Source of the DNA: Pseudomonadota bacterium
GTDB taxonomy: Bacteria; Chloroflexota; UBA5177
Direction: 5' to 3'
NCBI GenBank assembly: GCA_021324655.1
Contig: JAJPIP010000061.1
Coordinates: 1-64,000, forward strand
Length of the DNA stretch: 64,000 nt
Every line of letters begins with the position of its first letter. The stretch's first letter is position 1. A program made the position numbers and the translations under genes. Under the pieces are notes generated by a model, which was not told the DNA's origin, searched no databases, and saw only the letters and a program-made list of their open reading frames with translations. Shown here one piece after another: positions 9,038-18,132 of this stretch.

Positions 9038-9859
9038 CTAGGGAAGGATGATCAACTGGATGGCACGTGAAGGGACGCCGCAGGGCGGCGTGGCCTGCAA
9101 GCACAGGGGATTGACCGTGATGAGGGTCGTGCCCGCCCTTGCGGCCGTGTACATCCAGTAGCTGTAGTACGTCCCGGGCGCGCACGATGCCGTCCCATTC
9201 ACACACGTGATGTCGCCGGTGATCCCCGAGCCGGTGAACTGGAGGTAGTTCGAATCAACCGCGACGGTTGACGGCACGGTCGGAGCCACGAGAACCTCGA
9301 CCTGCATTCCAACGTGCGTCTGGTAACTGGAGAGCGGCGATTGAGTGTTGATGATGAGCGTCTGCGCCGCCGGCGGAGAGGGGACTGCCGCCAGGGTGAC
9401 GGACCCACCCGACGTGCTGTAGATCCAGACCGAGCCGCCCTGCGGGATCTGGCTTACCGTCTGGTACTGCCCGATGGCCGGATTCCAGTACCAGGCAGTG
9501 GTGCCGGCAGGAACCGTGGCCGGCGCGTCGAACGGATTGCCGACCATCGTCCAGCCGGCTTGCAGAGGACAGGTCATGGAGGCGGCGGTCGGTGGAGTGG
9601 CTAGTGGAACGAGCGTGTTGGCGTTGAAGTATGCCCAGTAGCCGCCGCATAGCGCCGTTGTCCGGCTGGAGGACGTGACATAGGCGCCGTTCTGATATGT
9701 GAACAGCGCCGCGGCGGACGAGAAGTCGGTTCCGGGGGGCGCGCCCACCATGTTCCAGCCGGTGAGGTAAAAGGACGCGGGTACACTGCTCTGCGCCCTG
9801 ACGGCGCCTGGTACCAATGGCAGCAAGAGAAAGACGGCGACGATTCCACGCTTTAACAT
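9038..9859 (-). CDS. Secreted protein with two GW-x-MVG-x-P repeats
   Basis: A 273-residue exported protein with a signal peptide cut near VRAQS. The motif GWNMVGAPPGTDF recurs as GWTMVGNPFDAP about 70 residues later, each followed by an aromatic-rich YWxY-type stretch, so the N-terminal two thirds are two copies of a small beta domain seen in cell-surface proteins. The C-terminal third looks Ig-like, with cysteines (CVNGTASCAPG). Function unknown; a surface or matrix protein is plausible. Start ATG follows GGAGGAAGG. It is transcribed divergently from rnpB. Confidence 0.7.
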   Translation of the reverse strand: MLKRGIVAVFLLLPLVPGAVRAQSSVPASFYLTGWNMVGAPPGTDFSSAAALFTYQNGAYVTSSSRTTALCGGYWAYFNANTLVPLATPPTAASMTCPLQAGWTMVGNPFDAPATVPAGTTAWYWNPAIGQYQTVSQIPQGGSVWIYSTSGGSVTLAAVPSPPAAQTLIINTQSPLSSYQTHVGMQVEVLVAPTVPSTVAVDSNYLQFTGSGITGDITCVNGTASCAPGTYYSYWMYTAARAGTTLITVNPLCLQATPPCGVPSRAIQLIILP

Positions 9860-9880
9860 TGCCCTTCCTCCCTCAAACCC

Positions 9881-9910
9881 TTGACGAATCTGAGCAATTC
9901 ATCATACACT
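9881..9910 (+). promoter_or_regulatory. rnpB promoter
   Basis: TTGACG (9881-9886) and TACACT (9905-9910) are spaced by 18 bases. The predicted start falls at about 9917, the first base of the RNase P RNA P1 helix. It is the best sigma-70-type promoter seen upstream of an RNA gene in the window. Confidence 0.7.
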
Positions 9911-9916
9911 TACGCG

Positions 9917-10292
9917 CCCAAGTAAGCAGGGTGATCGCGTGCGCGGAGGTGCACGAGGAAAGTCCGAGCTCCGTAGAGCAGGGTGCTGGGTAACACCCAG
10001 TGGGGGCGACCCCAAGGAAAGTGCCACAGAAACATACCGCCGGCATCCGCCGGTAAGGGCGAAATGGTGAGGTAAGAGCTCACCGGCAGCCGGGTGATCG
10101 GCTGGCCGGGCAAACCCCATCTGGAGCAAGACGAATAGGAAGGTGCGGCGCTTCGGCGCCTAAGGGCTGCTCGTCCGAGGCCTTCGGGTAGCGTCGCTTG
10201 AGGCGGCGGGCAATCGCCGTCGTAGATAGATGATCACCACCGGCCGCGCCGTAAGGGCGGTCGGGACAGAACTCGGCTTACGGCTTACTTGG
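9917..10292 (+). ncRNA. rnpB: RNase P RNA (bacterial type A)
   Basis: This is the catalytic RNA of RNase P, which trims tRNA 5' ends. It shows the universally conserved pieces in order: GAGGAAAGTCCGAGCTCC (P3-P4 side), the internal ACAGAA, GCAAGACGAATAGGA, and the closing ACAGAACTCGGCTTAC. The ends pair as the P1 helix (CCAAGTAAGC at 9918-9927 with GCTTACTTGG at 10283-10292). Length of about 375 bases fits type A. The 3' strand of P1 overlaps the stop end of the neighbouring minus-strand gene. Confidence 0.97.
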
Positions 10293-10521
10293 ACTCCCCA
10301 GAGGGACCTCCCTGTGGGGATTCGTCTATTTCCGGCACGGGTTCCTGCTTCGCCCGGCCCTCCATGGCGAGGCCGGCGACAAAGGCGAGCAGACCAACTA
10401 TCAGGAAAACCATCGCCAGCACCGTCAGCGCGGGCGTCGAGCGCGCCGTGACCGCCTGAACCAGGAGGATGACGGCACCGACGATGACAGCGAGACGGCT
10501 ATACCAGACGATCTCATGCAT
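10285..10521 (-). CDS. Small two-helix membrane protein, unknown
   Basis: A 78-residue protein with two hydrophobic segments (about residues 8-26 and 32-53) and an acidic, proline-rich tail. No family recognised. The stop codon lies inside the P1 helix of rnpB on the opposite strand. The upstream region is shared with the divergent cysteine desulfurase. An ATG six codons upstream (10539) is possible but would run further into that gene's start. Confidence 0.6.
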   Translation of the reverse strand: MHEIVWYSRLAVIVGAVILLVQAVTARSTPALTVLAMVFLIVGLLAFVAGLAMEGRAKQEPVPEIDESPQGGPSGESK

Positions 10522-10560
10522 GGCGCCCGATCGTACCATCGGGTGCTACAGTTGGGCACG

Positions 10561-11718
10561 GTGGATGGCCCGATCTACCTCGATTACAACGCGACGACGC
10601 CGGTCGACGACCGCGTCGTCGCGGCCATGATGCCCTACTTCACCACGCGGTTCGGCAATGCCTCGAGTGCGCATGCCTACGGGATCGAAGCGCGGCGTGC
10701 TGTGGAAGAGGCACGGGCCCGCGTCGCTGAACTCATTGGGGCGTGTCCCGACGAGATGATCTTCACGCAAGGCGGCAGTGAGAGTGACAACCTGGCGTTG
10801 AAGGGAATAGCCTTCGCGCGGTGGCCCGCAAGCACCCACATCGTCTCGAGTGCGGTCGAGCATCCCGCCGTCCTCGGCACTCTTCAGTACCTGCATGATC
10901 GATTTGGGTGTAAGTTTACGATCGTGCCGGTTGACGCCTTCGGGATGGTGTCCCCTGATGCCGTGAAAGGCGCCCTGCGTCCCAACACGGCGCTCGTCAG
11001 CATCATGCACGCCAATAACGAGGTCGGGACCGTGAATCCGCTTAGAGACATCGCTGAAGTCGTCCACGCCGCGGGGGCCCTCCTCCATGTCGACGCGTCG
11101 CAGTCCGCAGGAAAGATGGACGTGGACGTTGACGGGTTGGGCGCCGACCTACTCACCATTGCCGGCCACAAGTTGTACGCACCGAAAGGAATCGGGGCCC
11201 TGTACCTACGCCGAGGGGTGTTCATTGACCCGCTGGTTCATGGCGGTGGGCAGGAAGGCGGCCGGCGCGCCGGCACCGAGAATGTTCCTTACATCGTCGC
11301 GCTCGGAGCCGCGGCGACAATCGCTCGGGACGAGCGACCGGAGGAGGAGCGACGTCTCACCCGCCTCCGCGACGCGCTGCACGATTTGTTGTCGTCACAG
11401 GTGCCGGGCCTGTCGCTGAACGGGCATCCGACACTGCGGGCGCCCGGGACTCTGAATGTCAGCTTCCCGCATGTGGCCGGCCGCATGGTGCTCGACCTCA
11501 CGCCCGGCGTGGCCGCTTCCACGGGTTCTGCCTGCCACTCGGCCGCCGGCGAACCGTCGGGAGTGCTCGATCTCATGGGCCTGTCTCGTGAGCGGGCGCA
11601 GGGAGCCGTGCGCCTTTCCCTGGGCAGGTGGACTACCCAGGACGATATCGAGGGTGCGGCGTCTGCGCTTGCTGCGGGGTATTTTCAAGCGCTCGACTAC
11701 GTCGGCCTCGCGGGCTAG
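10561..11718 (+). CDS. Cysteine desulfurase (NifS/IscS family)
   Basis: A 385-residue PLP enzyme that would take sulfur from cysteine for Fe-S cluster or thio-cofactor synthesis. It begins YLDYNATTPVD, a NifS-family signature. It has the PLP-contacting His in SAVEHPAV, the Schiff-base Lys in TIAGHKLYAPKG, and the sulfur-carrying Cys in STGSACHSAAGEPS, inside the long mobile loop of the IscS/NifS (group I) type. The start is weakly marked: GTG 10561 is taken because homology begins at once, but GTG 10543 or ATG 10516 is possible. No iscU/sufU neighbour. The stop overlaps the trpEG stop on the other strand. Confidence 0.9.
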   Translation: MDGPIYLDYNATTPVDDRVVAAMMPYFTTRFGNASSAHAYGIEARRAVEEARARVAELIGACPDEMIFTQGGSESDNLALKGIAFARWPASTHIVSSAVEHPAVLGTLQYLHDRFGCKFTIVPVDAFGMVSPDAVKGALRPNTALVSIMHANNEVGTVNPLRDIAEVVHAAGALLHVDASQSAGKMDVDVDGLGADLLTIAGHKLYAPKGIGALYLRRGVFIDPLVHGGGQEGGRRAGTENVPYIVALGAAATIARDERPEEERRLTRLRDALHDLLSSQVPGLSLNGHPTLRAPGTLNVSFPHVAGRMVLDLTPGVAASTGSACHSAAGEPSGVLDLMGLSRERAQGAVRLSLGRWTTQDDIEGAASALAAGYFQALDYVGLAG

Positions 11719-13871
11719 TCCGGCGCAACCGGCGATAGCGCAAGGCGGCTCACCACGGTCTGAATCAACTTCAGGCCGACGTTGTCTTCCATTGTCAGGA
11801 TGGACTCGGGGTGGAATTGCACCGCTGCCATCGGCAGGTCGCGATGCTCGATCGCCATGATTGCTCCATCCTCGGAGCGCGCGGTTATCAGAAGGTCGGC
11901 CGGTAGATTGTCGGCGTCGGCGTACAGCGAGTGATATCGGCCGACCCGAAATGTGGACGGGAGACCGCGGAGCAAGCGACCGCCCTCGACGACGACTCGG
12001 GATCCCTTGCCGTGCACGGGGTAGTCAAGCACGTCCAGCCTGCCCCCGCAATATTCCACTAGCCCTTGGAGGCCGAGACACACGCCGAAAACCGGGATCC
12101 CGCGCACGGCCGCCGCCCCGATCGTGCCGGCCACGTCGAAGTCCTGCGGACAGCCGGGGCCGGGGGAAAGGACGATCAAATGAGGCCGCAGCGCATCAAG
12201 GTCGTCCCGAGGGAATCCGGAGCGCCACGTCACGACGTCGGCGCCGGTCTGGCGAATATAGTTGGCGAGCGTGTGGACGAATGAATCCTCGTGATCGACG
12301 AGCAGCACGCGCCGGGCCGTTCCGGCCTGTCCACCACCGACTATCTCTGTGTTCTCGTGATCCGGACGCCGGATGGCGTCCAGCAATGCGGACGCTTTCA
12401 TGCGGGTCTCCGCCTCCTCGCTCTCCGGGTCGGAGTCGAACAGCAGAGTCGCGCCGGCCCGCACCTCGGCCACTCCGTCCTTGATGCGGATTGTCCGCAG
12501 CGTGAGTCCCGTGTTCATATTGCCGTCGAATCCGATGAGGCCGACCGCTCCTCCGTACCATGCGCGCGGCGACTTCTCGTGCCGCTCGATGAACCGCATC
12601 GCCCACGTCTTGGGGGCGCCGGTCACCGTTACGGCCCACGTGTGGGAAAGAAAGGCATCCAGGGCGTCGAACTCGGGGCGCAGCCGGCCTTCCACATGAT
12701 CGACCGTGTGGATGAGGCGGGAGTACATTTCGATCTGCCGGCGGCCGATGACCCGCACGCTCCCCGGCACACAAATCCGGGACTTATCGTTCCGGTCTAC
12801 ATCGGTGCACATCGTCAACTCGGACTCATCCTTCGCCGAGTTCAAGAGTTCCTGGATCTGCTGAGCGTCGCCAATAGCGTCCTGTCCGCGGGCGATGGTG
12901 CCGGAGATCGGGCAGGTCTCCACCCGCGAACCATCGACACGGACATACATTTCCGGTGAGGCACCCACCAGATACTCCGCGTCGCCGAGATTGATCAAAA
13001 ATCCGTAGGGAGCCGGGTTGCGCCGCCGCAGGCGCTCAAACAGAGTAGATGGAGGTGCGCTGCATGGCTCAAAGAACGTCTGCCCTGGAACGACCTCAAA
13101 AAGGTCTCCACGTCGAAACGACTCTCTCGCCACGGCGACCATAGCCGCATACTCGCCCGGCAAATGGTCTCCGGGGCTTGGGGGCCGGCGAGGACCGGCC
13201 GAGGACGTGGCAGAGGTGTCACGCCGCAGACCGGCGGTGGAACGATCGGCCACGGCGAACTCATACCGGCGGAGTTCGGCGCGCTCTCGCTGGTGGTCGA
13301 CCACGACAATCTCGTCGGGGATATAGAGGACGAGATCGCGTTGATCCGACGGTCGCGGCAAGCACAGGTCGATGGGCTCGAATTGGAAAGCGAGATCATA
13401 CCCGAATGCGCCGTACAGGCCCAGATAGGGATCTTCAACGCTGTGGAACAGATCAACCAGCACGCGAATGAGAGAAAACACCGAGGGCTGCCGGCTCCGC
13501 TGCTCCTCCGGAAAGCGACCCAGCGGCTCGCGGACCGTCCCGCGTACTGAAGTGGCGCTCACCTCGACGTGCGATACGGCCTCACAGGTCCGGACAGCGG
13601 AAGCGATGGCCGCCAGCAGAAGGGCCCCGCGCTCGTTCAGAGCGTCCACTCGGAAGTCGCGGCCGCGCGCGGTGACTTGCACGGGCGGGTCGACGAATCC
13701 TATGTCCCAGCGCGTATAGCGCCCCGGATACTCGTAGCTGGAGGCCAGCAGGACTCCGCGACGCTCGTTCAGAGCCAGCACGATATGATCGATGGCCCCG
13801 TCGACCGGCAACGGGTCTATGGCTCGATCGACGGTGATTCCTCCCGCGGTTCGATACTGCCGGTTGCTCAT
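11715..13871 (-). CDS. trpEG: Fused anthranilate synthase (TrpE-TrpG)
   Basis: A 718-residue single-chain anthranilate synthase that converts chorismate and glutamine to anthranilate, the first step to tryptophan. The TrpE part (to about residue 510) has PISGTIARG and DVDRNDKSRICVPGSV. The glutamine amidotransferase part (about 525-718) has its nucleophile in FGVCLGLQG and the His-Glu pair in VQFHPES. This one-chain layout resembles the Rhizobium/Azospirillum TrpE(G) clade (TIGR01815). It is the last gene of the aromatic operon, overlapping aroH by ATGA. The other trp genes are not in the window. Confidence 0.95.
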   Translation of the reverse strand: MSNRQYRTAGGITVDRAIDPLPVDGAIDHIVLALNERRGVLLASSYEYPGRYTRWDIGFVDPPVQVTARGRDFRVDALNERGALLLAAIASAVRTCEAVSHVEVSATSVRGTVREPLGRFPEEQRSRQPSVFSLIRVLVDLFHSVEDPYLGLYGAFGYDLAFQFEPIDLCLPRPSDQRDLVLYIPDEIVVVDHQRERAELRRYEFAVADRSTAGLRRDTSATSSAGPRRPPSPGDHLPGEYAAMVAVARESFRRGDLFEVVPGQTFFEPCSAPPSTLFERLRRRNPAPYGFLINLGDAEYLVGASPEMYVRVDGSRVETCPISGTIARGQDAIGDAQQIQELLNSAKDESELTMCTDVDRNDKSRICVPGSVRVIGRRQIEMYSRLIHTVDHVEGRLRPEFDALDAFLSHTWAVTVTGAPKTWAMRFIERHEKSPRAWYGGAVGLIGFDGNMNTGLTLRTIRIKDGVAEVRAGATLLFDSDPESEEAETRMKASALLDAIRRPDHENTEIVGGGQAGTARRVLLVDHEDSFVHTLANYIRQTGADVVTWRSGFPRDDLDALRPHLIVLSPGPGCPQDFDVAGTIGAAAVRGIPVFGVCLGLQGLVEYCGGRLDVLDYPVHGKGSRVVVEGGRLLRGLPSTFRVGRYHSLYADADNLPADLLITARSEDGAIMAIEHRDLPMAAVQFHPESILTMEDNVGLKLIQTVVSRLALSPVAPD

Positions 13872-14218
13872 GACTCACCCGCGAGATCAGGACGGAGCGC
13901 GCGCGCCCCACCCAGATAGCAGTGGTGAACCGGTCCACGACCCTCTACATGCAGCAGCACCCGGAGGCAACGTTCGAGCGCGCCGGGTACCGGTACTTCC
14001 TGCATGTCAAGCATCGGCACGTCCCAGCCCATGGCTCGCGCCCCCCGTGCCGGGAAGACGGCGTCGAGGTCAGGAGTCAGCGTGAAGAACATGCTGATGG
14101 TATCCCGGGGGCCGACGCGGTTGGTCCGCGCCACTTCCGCCAGCAATTCCTGGGTCGCGGCCGTGATGGCGTCGTCGGTGTTCTGTTCGACGGTGATGGC
14201 TCCCCGAATCGCCCGCAT
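13868..14218 (-). CDS. aroH: Monofunctional chorismate mutase, AroH class
   Basis: A 116-residue enzyme that converts chorismate to prephenate at the Tyr/Phe branch. It matches the Bacillus AroH trimer type: it begins RAIRGAITVEQNT, with the active-site Arg in the first residues, and has the later motifs TPDLDAVFPARGAR and MQEVPVPGALERCLRVL. It overlaps aroQ upstream and trpEG downstream, each by a shared ATGA, so translation is probably coupled. Confidence 0.93.
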   Translation of the reverse strand: MRAIRGAITVEQNTDDAITAATQELLAEVARTNRVGPRDTISMFFTLTPDLDAVFPARGARAMGWDVPMLDMQEVPVPGALERCLRVLLHVEGRGPVHHCYLGGARALRPDLAGES

Positions 14219-14655
14219 CAGTCGGCCTCCAGGAGGTGGAGAAGGGTATCGAGTGCGGCGAGGTAGCTATACCACCCGAATCCCGCAACCTGGCCACGCG
14301 CGACCGGCGCGATAACGGACTGGTGGCGAAAGTCTTCACGGGCGGCCGGCACTGACATATGGACTTCAACCACAGGGTAGTCGACGGCGGTGATCGCGTC
14401 ACGCAGCGCATAGGCGTAGTGCGTCAGCGCCCCCGGGTTGAATAGGGCCCCGTCCGCCCAACCGATGGAGTCTTGCAGGGTATCGATGAGCGTTCCCTCG
14501 TGATTCGTCTGGAGTATCCGGAGCTGCGCGCGGTTCACGGCTCGTGCTTCCAGGAGACGGTTGATGTCATCGAGCGTCGTGGTCCCGTACACATCCGGCT
14601 CACGCCGGCCGGTGAGATTCAGATTCGGTCCGTGCAGAACCAAGATATTCTTCAC
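14218..14655 (-). CDS. aroQ: 3-dehydroquinate dehydratase, type II
   Basis: A 145-residue enzyme for the third shikimate step. It begins KNILVLHGPNLNLTGRREP with the lid Arg, has the catalytic Tyr in EPDVYG, the substrate loop FNPGALTHYAYALRDA, and the catalytic His in VEVHMS before REDFRHQSVIAP. Start GTG 14655 is fixed by the motif beginning immediately and by its GTGA overlap with the aroKB stop. Confidence 0.95.
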   Translation of the reverse strand: MKNILVLHGPNLNLTGRREPDVYGTTTLDDINRLLEARAVNRAQLRILQTNHEGTLIDTLQDSIGWADGALFNPGALTHYAYALRDAITAVDYPVVEVHMSVPAAREDFRHQSVIAPVARGQVAGFGWYSYLAALDTLLHLLEAD

Positions 14656-16214
14656 GCGCGCACTCCTGGCGATGCGCCGAGCGCCGACGACAAGTCGGTG
14701 AGGGCAAGCGCACGCAGCGTCCCGCGGCCGATTCGCTCGGGCACGGCCAGGGTGACCGAATCTCCAGTTCGCTTCTTGTCGTGGCCCATGGCGTGCACGG
14801 CGACAGCCGCGTCGAGATCCGGGGCGCGCGCAGGAAGCTCGAACGAATCGAGCAGCTCGCGCAGAATTTCGCCCACTTCCGACTCCGTCCAGCCGCACGT
14901 CCGGGCCACAGAGACTTCGGCGCTCATGCCAATGGCCACGGCTGCTCCGTGCGGCAGCCGGTACTCGCTCGCCGCTTCCAGCGCGTGACCGACTGTATGG
15001 CCAAAGTTCAGGAGCATGCGCTCACCTCGCTCGAATGGGTCAGCGCGCACCACGTCCGCCTTCAGCCGCGCAGCTTGTTTGATCACGGAGTTCCCATCCA
15101 CGAGCGCCTCGAGACCGCCCAGCGACCGAAGGTCGGCCACGAGTGAGGGAGAGCACATCAGGGCGATCTTTATGATCTCGGCGGCGCCCCACGCCAATTC
15201 GGACGAGGGAAGGGTCGCCAGGGTGTCGCTGTCGATGGCGACGACGGTCGCGGGGTAGAAGGCCCCGATCAAGTTTTTGATCCCACCAAAGTCGAACCCG
15301 ACTTTGCCGCCGATCGCCGCGTCGGCCTGGGCAAGGAGAGTCGTCGGAACGAGTGCGAGCATGGTTCCACGCATGTAAGTCGCAGCCACGAATCCGGCGA
15401 GGTCACACACGACCCCGCCACCGACACCGACGACGAGATCCGATCGCTGTAGGCCGAACTCGAGTGCCTCCTGGTACGCGGCGTGGATGCTTTGAGCCGA
15501 CTTGTATGCCTCGCCGGCAGGAATAATGACTGTCGCGACGTCAGCCGTGTCACGCAATGACGATGCCACCCGCTCCGCGTGCCCGTGCGCCGCCACGTTA
15601 TCGTCGGTCACGATGAGACAGCGGCCGGGTTTCTTGGCACCGAGGAGAGATGCTAGCTCGGCTGCGGCGCCGGACCGGACATAGATAGCGCTCTTGGTGT
15701 GGCGGGTGAACGGAACCACGGCCGCCGGAAGGCCAAGGGCGTCGGCAACAGCATCCGCGGCGCCTTCCGGAGTTCGACCATCGGTATCTACCTGCATGAG
15801 CGTGTCGTACACGGACCGGCGCGTCTCCAGCAGACGCCGCAGCGCGCCGCCTCCGTCGAGAAGGGGTCGATCCGGTCCCGTCCGGATCCTCTCATGCAGG
15901 GTTTCGACGGACGCCGTGAGACAGACCAGATACTTGTCCGCCAGGAGCTGGCGATTGCGATCGGCCAGAATCGTTCCCCCGCCGAGCGCGACTACGCGGC
16001 CGTGACCCGGCGCCAGGTCCGCGAGCACCTTCGACTCATGTTCCCGGAATGCCTCCTCTCCGTCCTGTCGGATGATCTCAGCCGGCGTCCGACGGGTTCG
16101 GGCAGTGATCTCATCGTCCAGGTCCACGAAGTCCAGGCCATACCGGTCCGCCAAGATTCGTCCGACCGTTGTCTTGCCGGTTCCCATGAAGCCGGCCAGC
16201 ACCACATCTCTCAC
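14652..16214 (-). CDS. aroKB: Shikimate kinase - 3-dehydroquinate synthase fusion
   Basis: A 520-residue two-enzyme fusion. Residues 1-165 are shikimate kinase, with P-loop GFMGTGKTT, DLDDEI, GGGTI and the RPLLDG lid. Residues 175-520 are 3-dehydroquinate synthase, with GGGVVCDLAGFVAATYMRG, the metal-ligand Glu in WGAAEIIKIAL, and His residues in FGHTVGHALE and GHDKK. It covers steps 2 and 5 of the shikimate pathway in one chain; an AroKB fusion is also known in Thermotoga. Start GTG 16214 overlaps the aroC stop (GTGA), and its stop overlaps the aroQ start in the same way. Confidence 0.95.
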   Translation of the reverse strand: MRDVVLAGFMGTGKTTVGRILADRYGLDFVDLDDEITARTRRTPAEIIRQDGEEAFREHESKVLADLAPGHGRVVALGGGTILADRNRQLLADKYLVCLTASVETLHERIRTGPDRPLLDGGGALRRLLETRRSVYDTLMQVDTDGRTPEGAADAVADALGLPAAVVPFTRHTKSAIYVRSGAAAELASLLGAKKPGRCLIVTDDNVAAHGHAERVASSLRDTADVATVIIPAGEAYKSAQSIHAAYQEALEFGLQRSDLVVGVGGGVVCDLAGFVAATYMRGTMLALVPTTLLAQADAAIGGKVGFDFGGIKNLIGAFYPATVVAIDSDTLATLPSSELAWGAAEIIKIALMCSPSLVADLRSLGGLEALVDGNSVIKQAARLKADVVRADPFERGERMLLNFGHTVGHALEAASEYRLPHGAAVAIGMSAEVSVARTCGWTESEVGEILRELLDSFELPARAPDLDAAVAVHAMGHDKKRTGDSVTLAVPERIGRGTLRALALTDLSSALGASPGVRA

Positions 16215-17323
16215 CGCGGGGCCCCGTAGCGTTCGGCGATTTCCGAAATACTGTCCCCGCCAACCTTTTCGAGGAAGGCGTCGGCCATGACGAGAGCAAC
16301 CATGGCCTCCGCGACCACGGACGCGGCGGGAACCGCGCAGATGTCCGACCTCTGATAGGTCGCCCGAGCGGGATTCCCTGTCCGTACGTCGACGCTCTGC
16401 ATGGGAGTGAGGGTCGTCGAGATGGGTTTCATGGCGGCGCGCACGACAACCTGCCCACCGGTCGTCACGCCTCCTTCCAGTCCCCCCGCCCGATTCGACG
16501 TCCGGACGGGCCCGAAGTCGGACGGAACAATCGCGTCGTGAACCCGGGTGCCGGGCGCCAGGGCGTTGGCGAACGCCGATCCGATTTCGACGCCCTTGAT
16601 CGCCTGAATGCTCATGACGGCCTGCGCCAGCCGGCCGTCCAACTTTCGGTCCCACTGCACGTAGCTGCCGAGTCCAACCGGCGCTCCTGCGACCGTCACC
16701 TCGACGATGCCCCCGAGAGTGTCACGGGCTCGGCGCGCTTCGTCAATCGCCGCTACCATGCGCTCCCCGGCAGCGGCGTCCGCCACACGAACCGGTGACT
16801 CTTCGACATGTCGCCGCGCCTCCGGGTCGGACAGATCGGCCGGCTCGGCCGTTACCTCGCCGATCGCCAGCACCTGACTCCAGACGCCGATGCCGAACCG
16901 CCACAAGAGCTGTTTGGCAATTGCCCCAATCGCGACGCGCATCGCCGTCTCGCGCGCGCTGGCTCGTTCCAGCACGGTCCGCATGTCGTCAAGGCGGTAC
17001 TTCTGAGCACCGGCGAGGTCAGCATGTCCCGGGCGCGGAACGGTGAGGACGGGCTTCTCCCGCTTGAGTTGGTTGGGATAGTCGCGATTCTCAACCCTGA
17101 TAGCGATCGGTGCGCCCGTCGTCCTCTCTCGCTCGACACCACCCAGGAACACAACCTCGTCGTGCTCGATCCGTTGCCGGCCGCTGCGTCCGTAACCACC
17201 CTGCCGCCGCCGGAGGTCGTCGTTGATGCGCTCCACGTCCAGTTCCAGACCTGCCGGCATCCCCTCCAGGATTCCGAGGAGCTCCGGTCCGTGCGATTCA
17301 CCGGCCGTCAAGAAGCGCAGCAT
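16211..17323 (-). CDS. aroC: Chorismate synthase
   Basis: A 370-residue enzyme that makes chorismate from EPSP using reduced FMN. It begins LRFLTAGESHGPELLGILEGMPAG, the family start signature. It also has RRRQGGYGRSGRQ, VPRPGHADLAGAQKY, RASARETAMRVAIGA and the C-terminal GLEGGVTTGG. Start ATG 17323 lies behind GGAGG with good spacing; earlier codons are not conserved. It overlaps aroE by 16 bases upstream and aroKB by 4 downstream. Confidence 0.96.
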   Translation of the reverse strand: MLRFLTAGESHGPELLGILEGMPAGLELDVERINDDLRRRQGGYGRSGRQRIEHDEVVFLGGVERERTTGAPIAIRVENRDYPNQLKREKPVLTVPRPGHADLAGAQKYRLDDMRTVLERASARETAMRVAIGAIAKQLLWRFGIGVWSQVLAIGEVTAEPADLSDPEARRHVEESPVRVADAAAGERMVAAIDEARRARDTLGGIVEVTVAGAPVGLGSYVQWDRKLDGRLAQAVMSIQAIKGVEIGSAFANALAPGTRVHDAIVPSDFGPVRTSNRAGGLEGGVTTGGQVVVRAAMKPISTTLTPMQSVDVRTGNPARATYQRSDICAVPAASVVAEAMVALVMADAFLEKVGGDSISEIAERYGAPR

Positions 17324-18132
17324 CTTTTCGCCTCCAGAGCAAGACGGCACGCCTCGCGCATCACGTCGATATTTGGCTCCAGTCCCGTCCACATACGAAA
17401 TGACTCCGCCCCCTGGAAGATCAACATCTCCAGGCCATCCATAACCACGGCGCCTTGTCGTTCAGCCTCTCGAAGGAACGGCGTGGAACGACCGTACACC
17501 AGATCCATAACGACCACTCCCGGCCGCAGTATCGCGCCGTCGGGCAAGGGAGACTGAGCCGCATGGCGCCCCATGCCGAGCGGCGTGCAATTGACGATGA
17601 GATCGGCAGATGCGAGATCGTCGAGCTGCGAGCTGCCAGGAATGGCGCCCAGAGTAGAAAGCCTCTCCACACGTTCCGGGGACCGCGCGTAGACGTGCGG
17701 ACGAATGCCTCGCAGATTCAAAGCGTAGGTCACGGCGCGCGCCGCTCCACCGGCACCCAACACCACCGCGCGCCTTCCGTCAAGCCCAACACGGGCCGAC
17801 TCAAGCGCGCGTTGGAATCCCGCCGGGTCCGTATTACTCGCTTCCACTCGTCCTCCCCGAACGGACACGGTGTTGGCGGCACCCAGCGTCTCCACAATGT
17901 GATCGCGCACATCGACCAGCGCCACAACGGTTTCCTTGTGGGGAATAGTCACATTGAAGCCGCGGTATGCATGGCTCAGGTCTGCGAAGCGAGCCGTGAG
18001 GTCGTGACATGAGACCCTCTCGGCCTGATACTCCGCGGAAATGCCGGCGGCCCTGAAAGCCGCATTGTGCATGGCAGGCGACAAACTGTGCGAGATCGGG
18101 TCGCCGATCACCGCATAACGATCAGCCGACAT
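17308..18132 (-). CDS. aroE: Shikimate dehydrogenase
   Basis: A 274-residue NADP-type dehydrogenase that reduces 3-dehydroshikimate to shikimate. The substrate domain has VIGDPISHSLSPAMHNAAF and the catalytic Lys in NVTIPHKE. The nucleotide domain has VVLGAGGAARAVTYAL and a C-terminal GLEMLIFQGAESFRMWTG. ATG 18132 is chosen because the conserved sequence begins there. It overlaps the aroA stop by 11 bases and the aroC start by 16. Confidence 0.95.
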   Translation of the reverse strand: MSADRYAVIGDPISHSLSPAMHNAAFRAAGISAEYQAERVSCHDLTARFADLSHAYRGFNVTIPHKETVVALVDVRDHIVETLGAANTVSVRGGRVEASNTDPAGFQRALESARVGLDGRRAVVLGAGGAARAVTYALNLRGIRPHVYARSPERVERLSTLGAIPGSSQLDDLASADLIVNCTPLGMGRHAAQSPLPDGAILRPGVVVMDLVYGRSTPFLREAERQGAVVMDGLEMLIFQGAESFRMWTGLEPNIDVMREACRLALEAKRCCAS

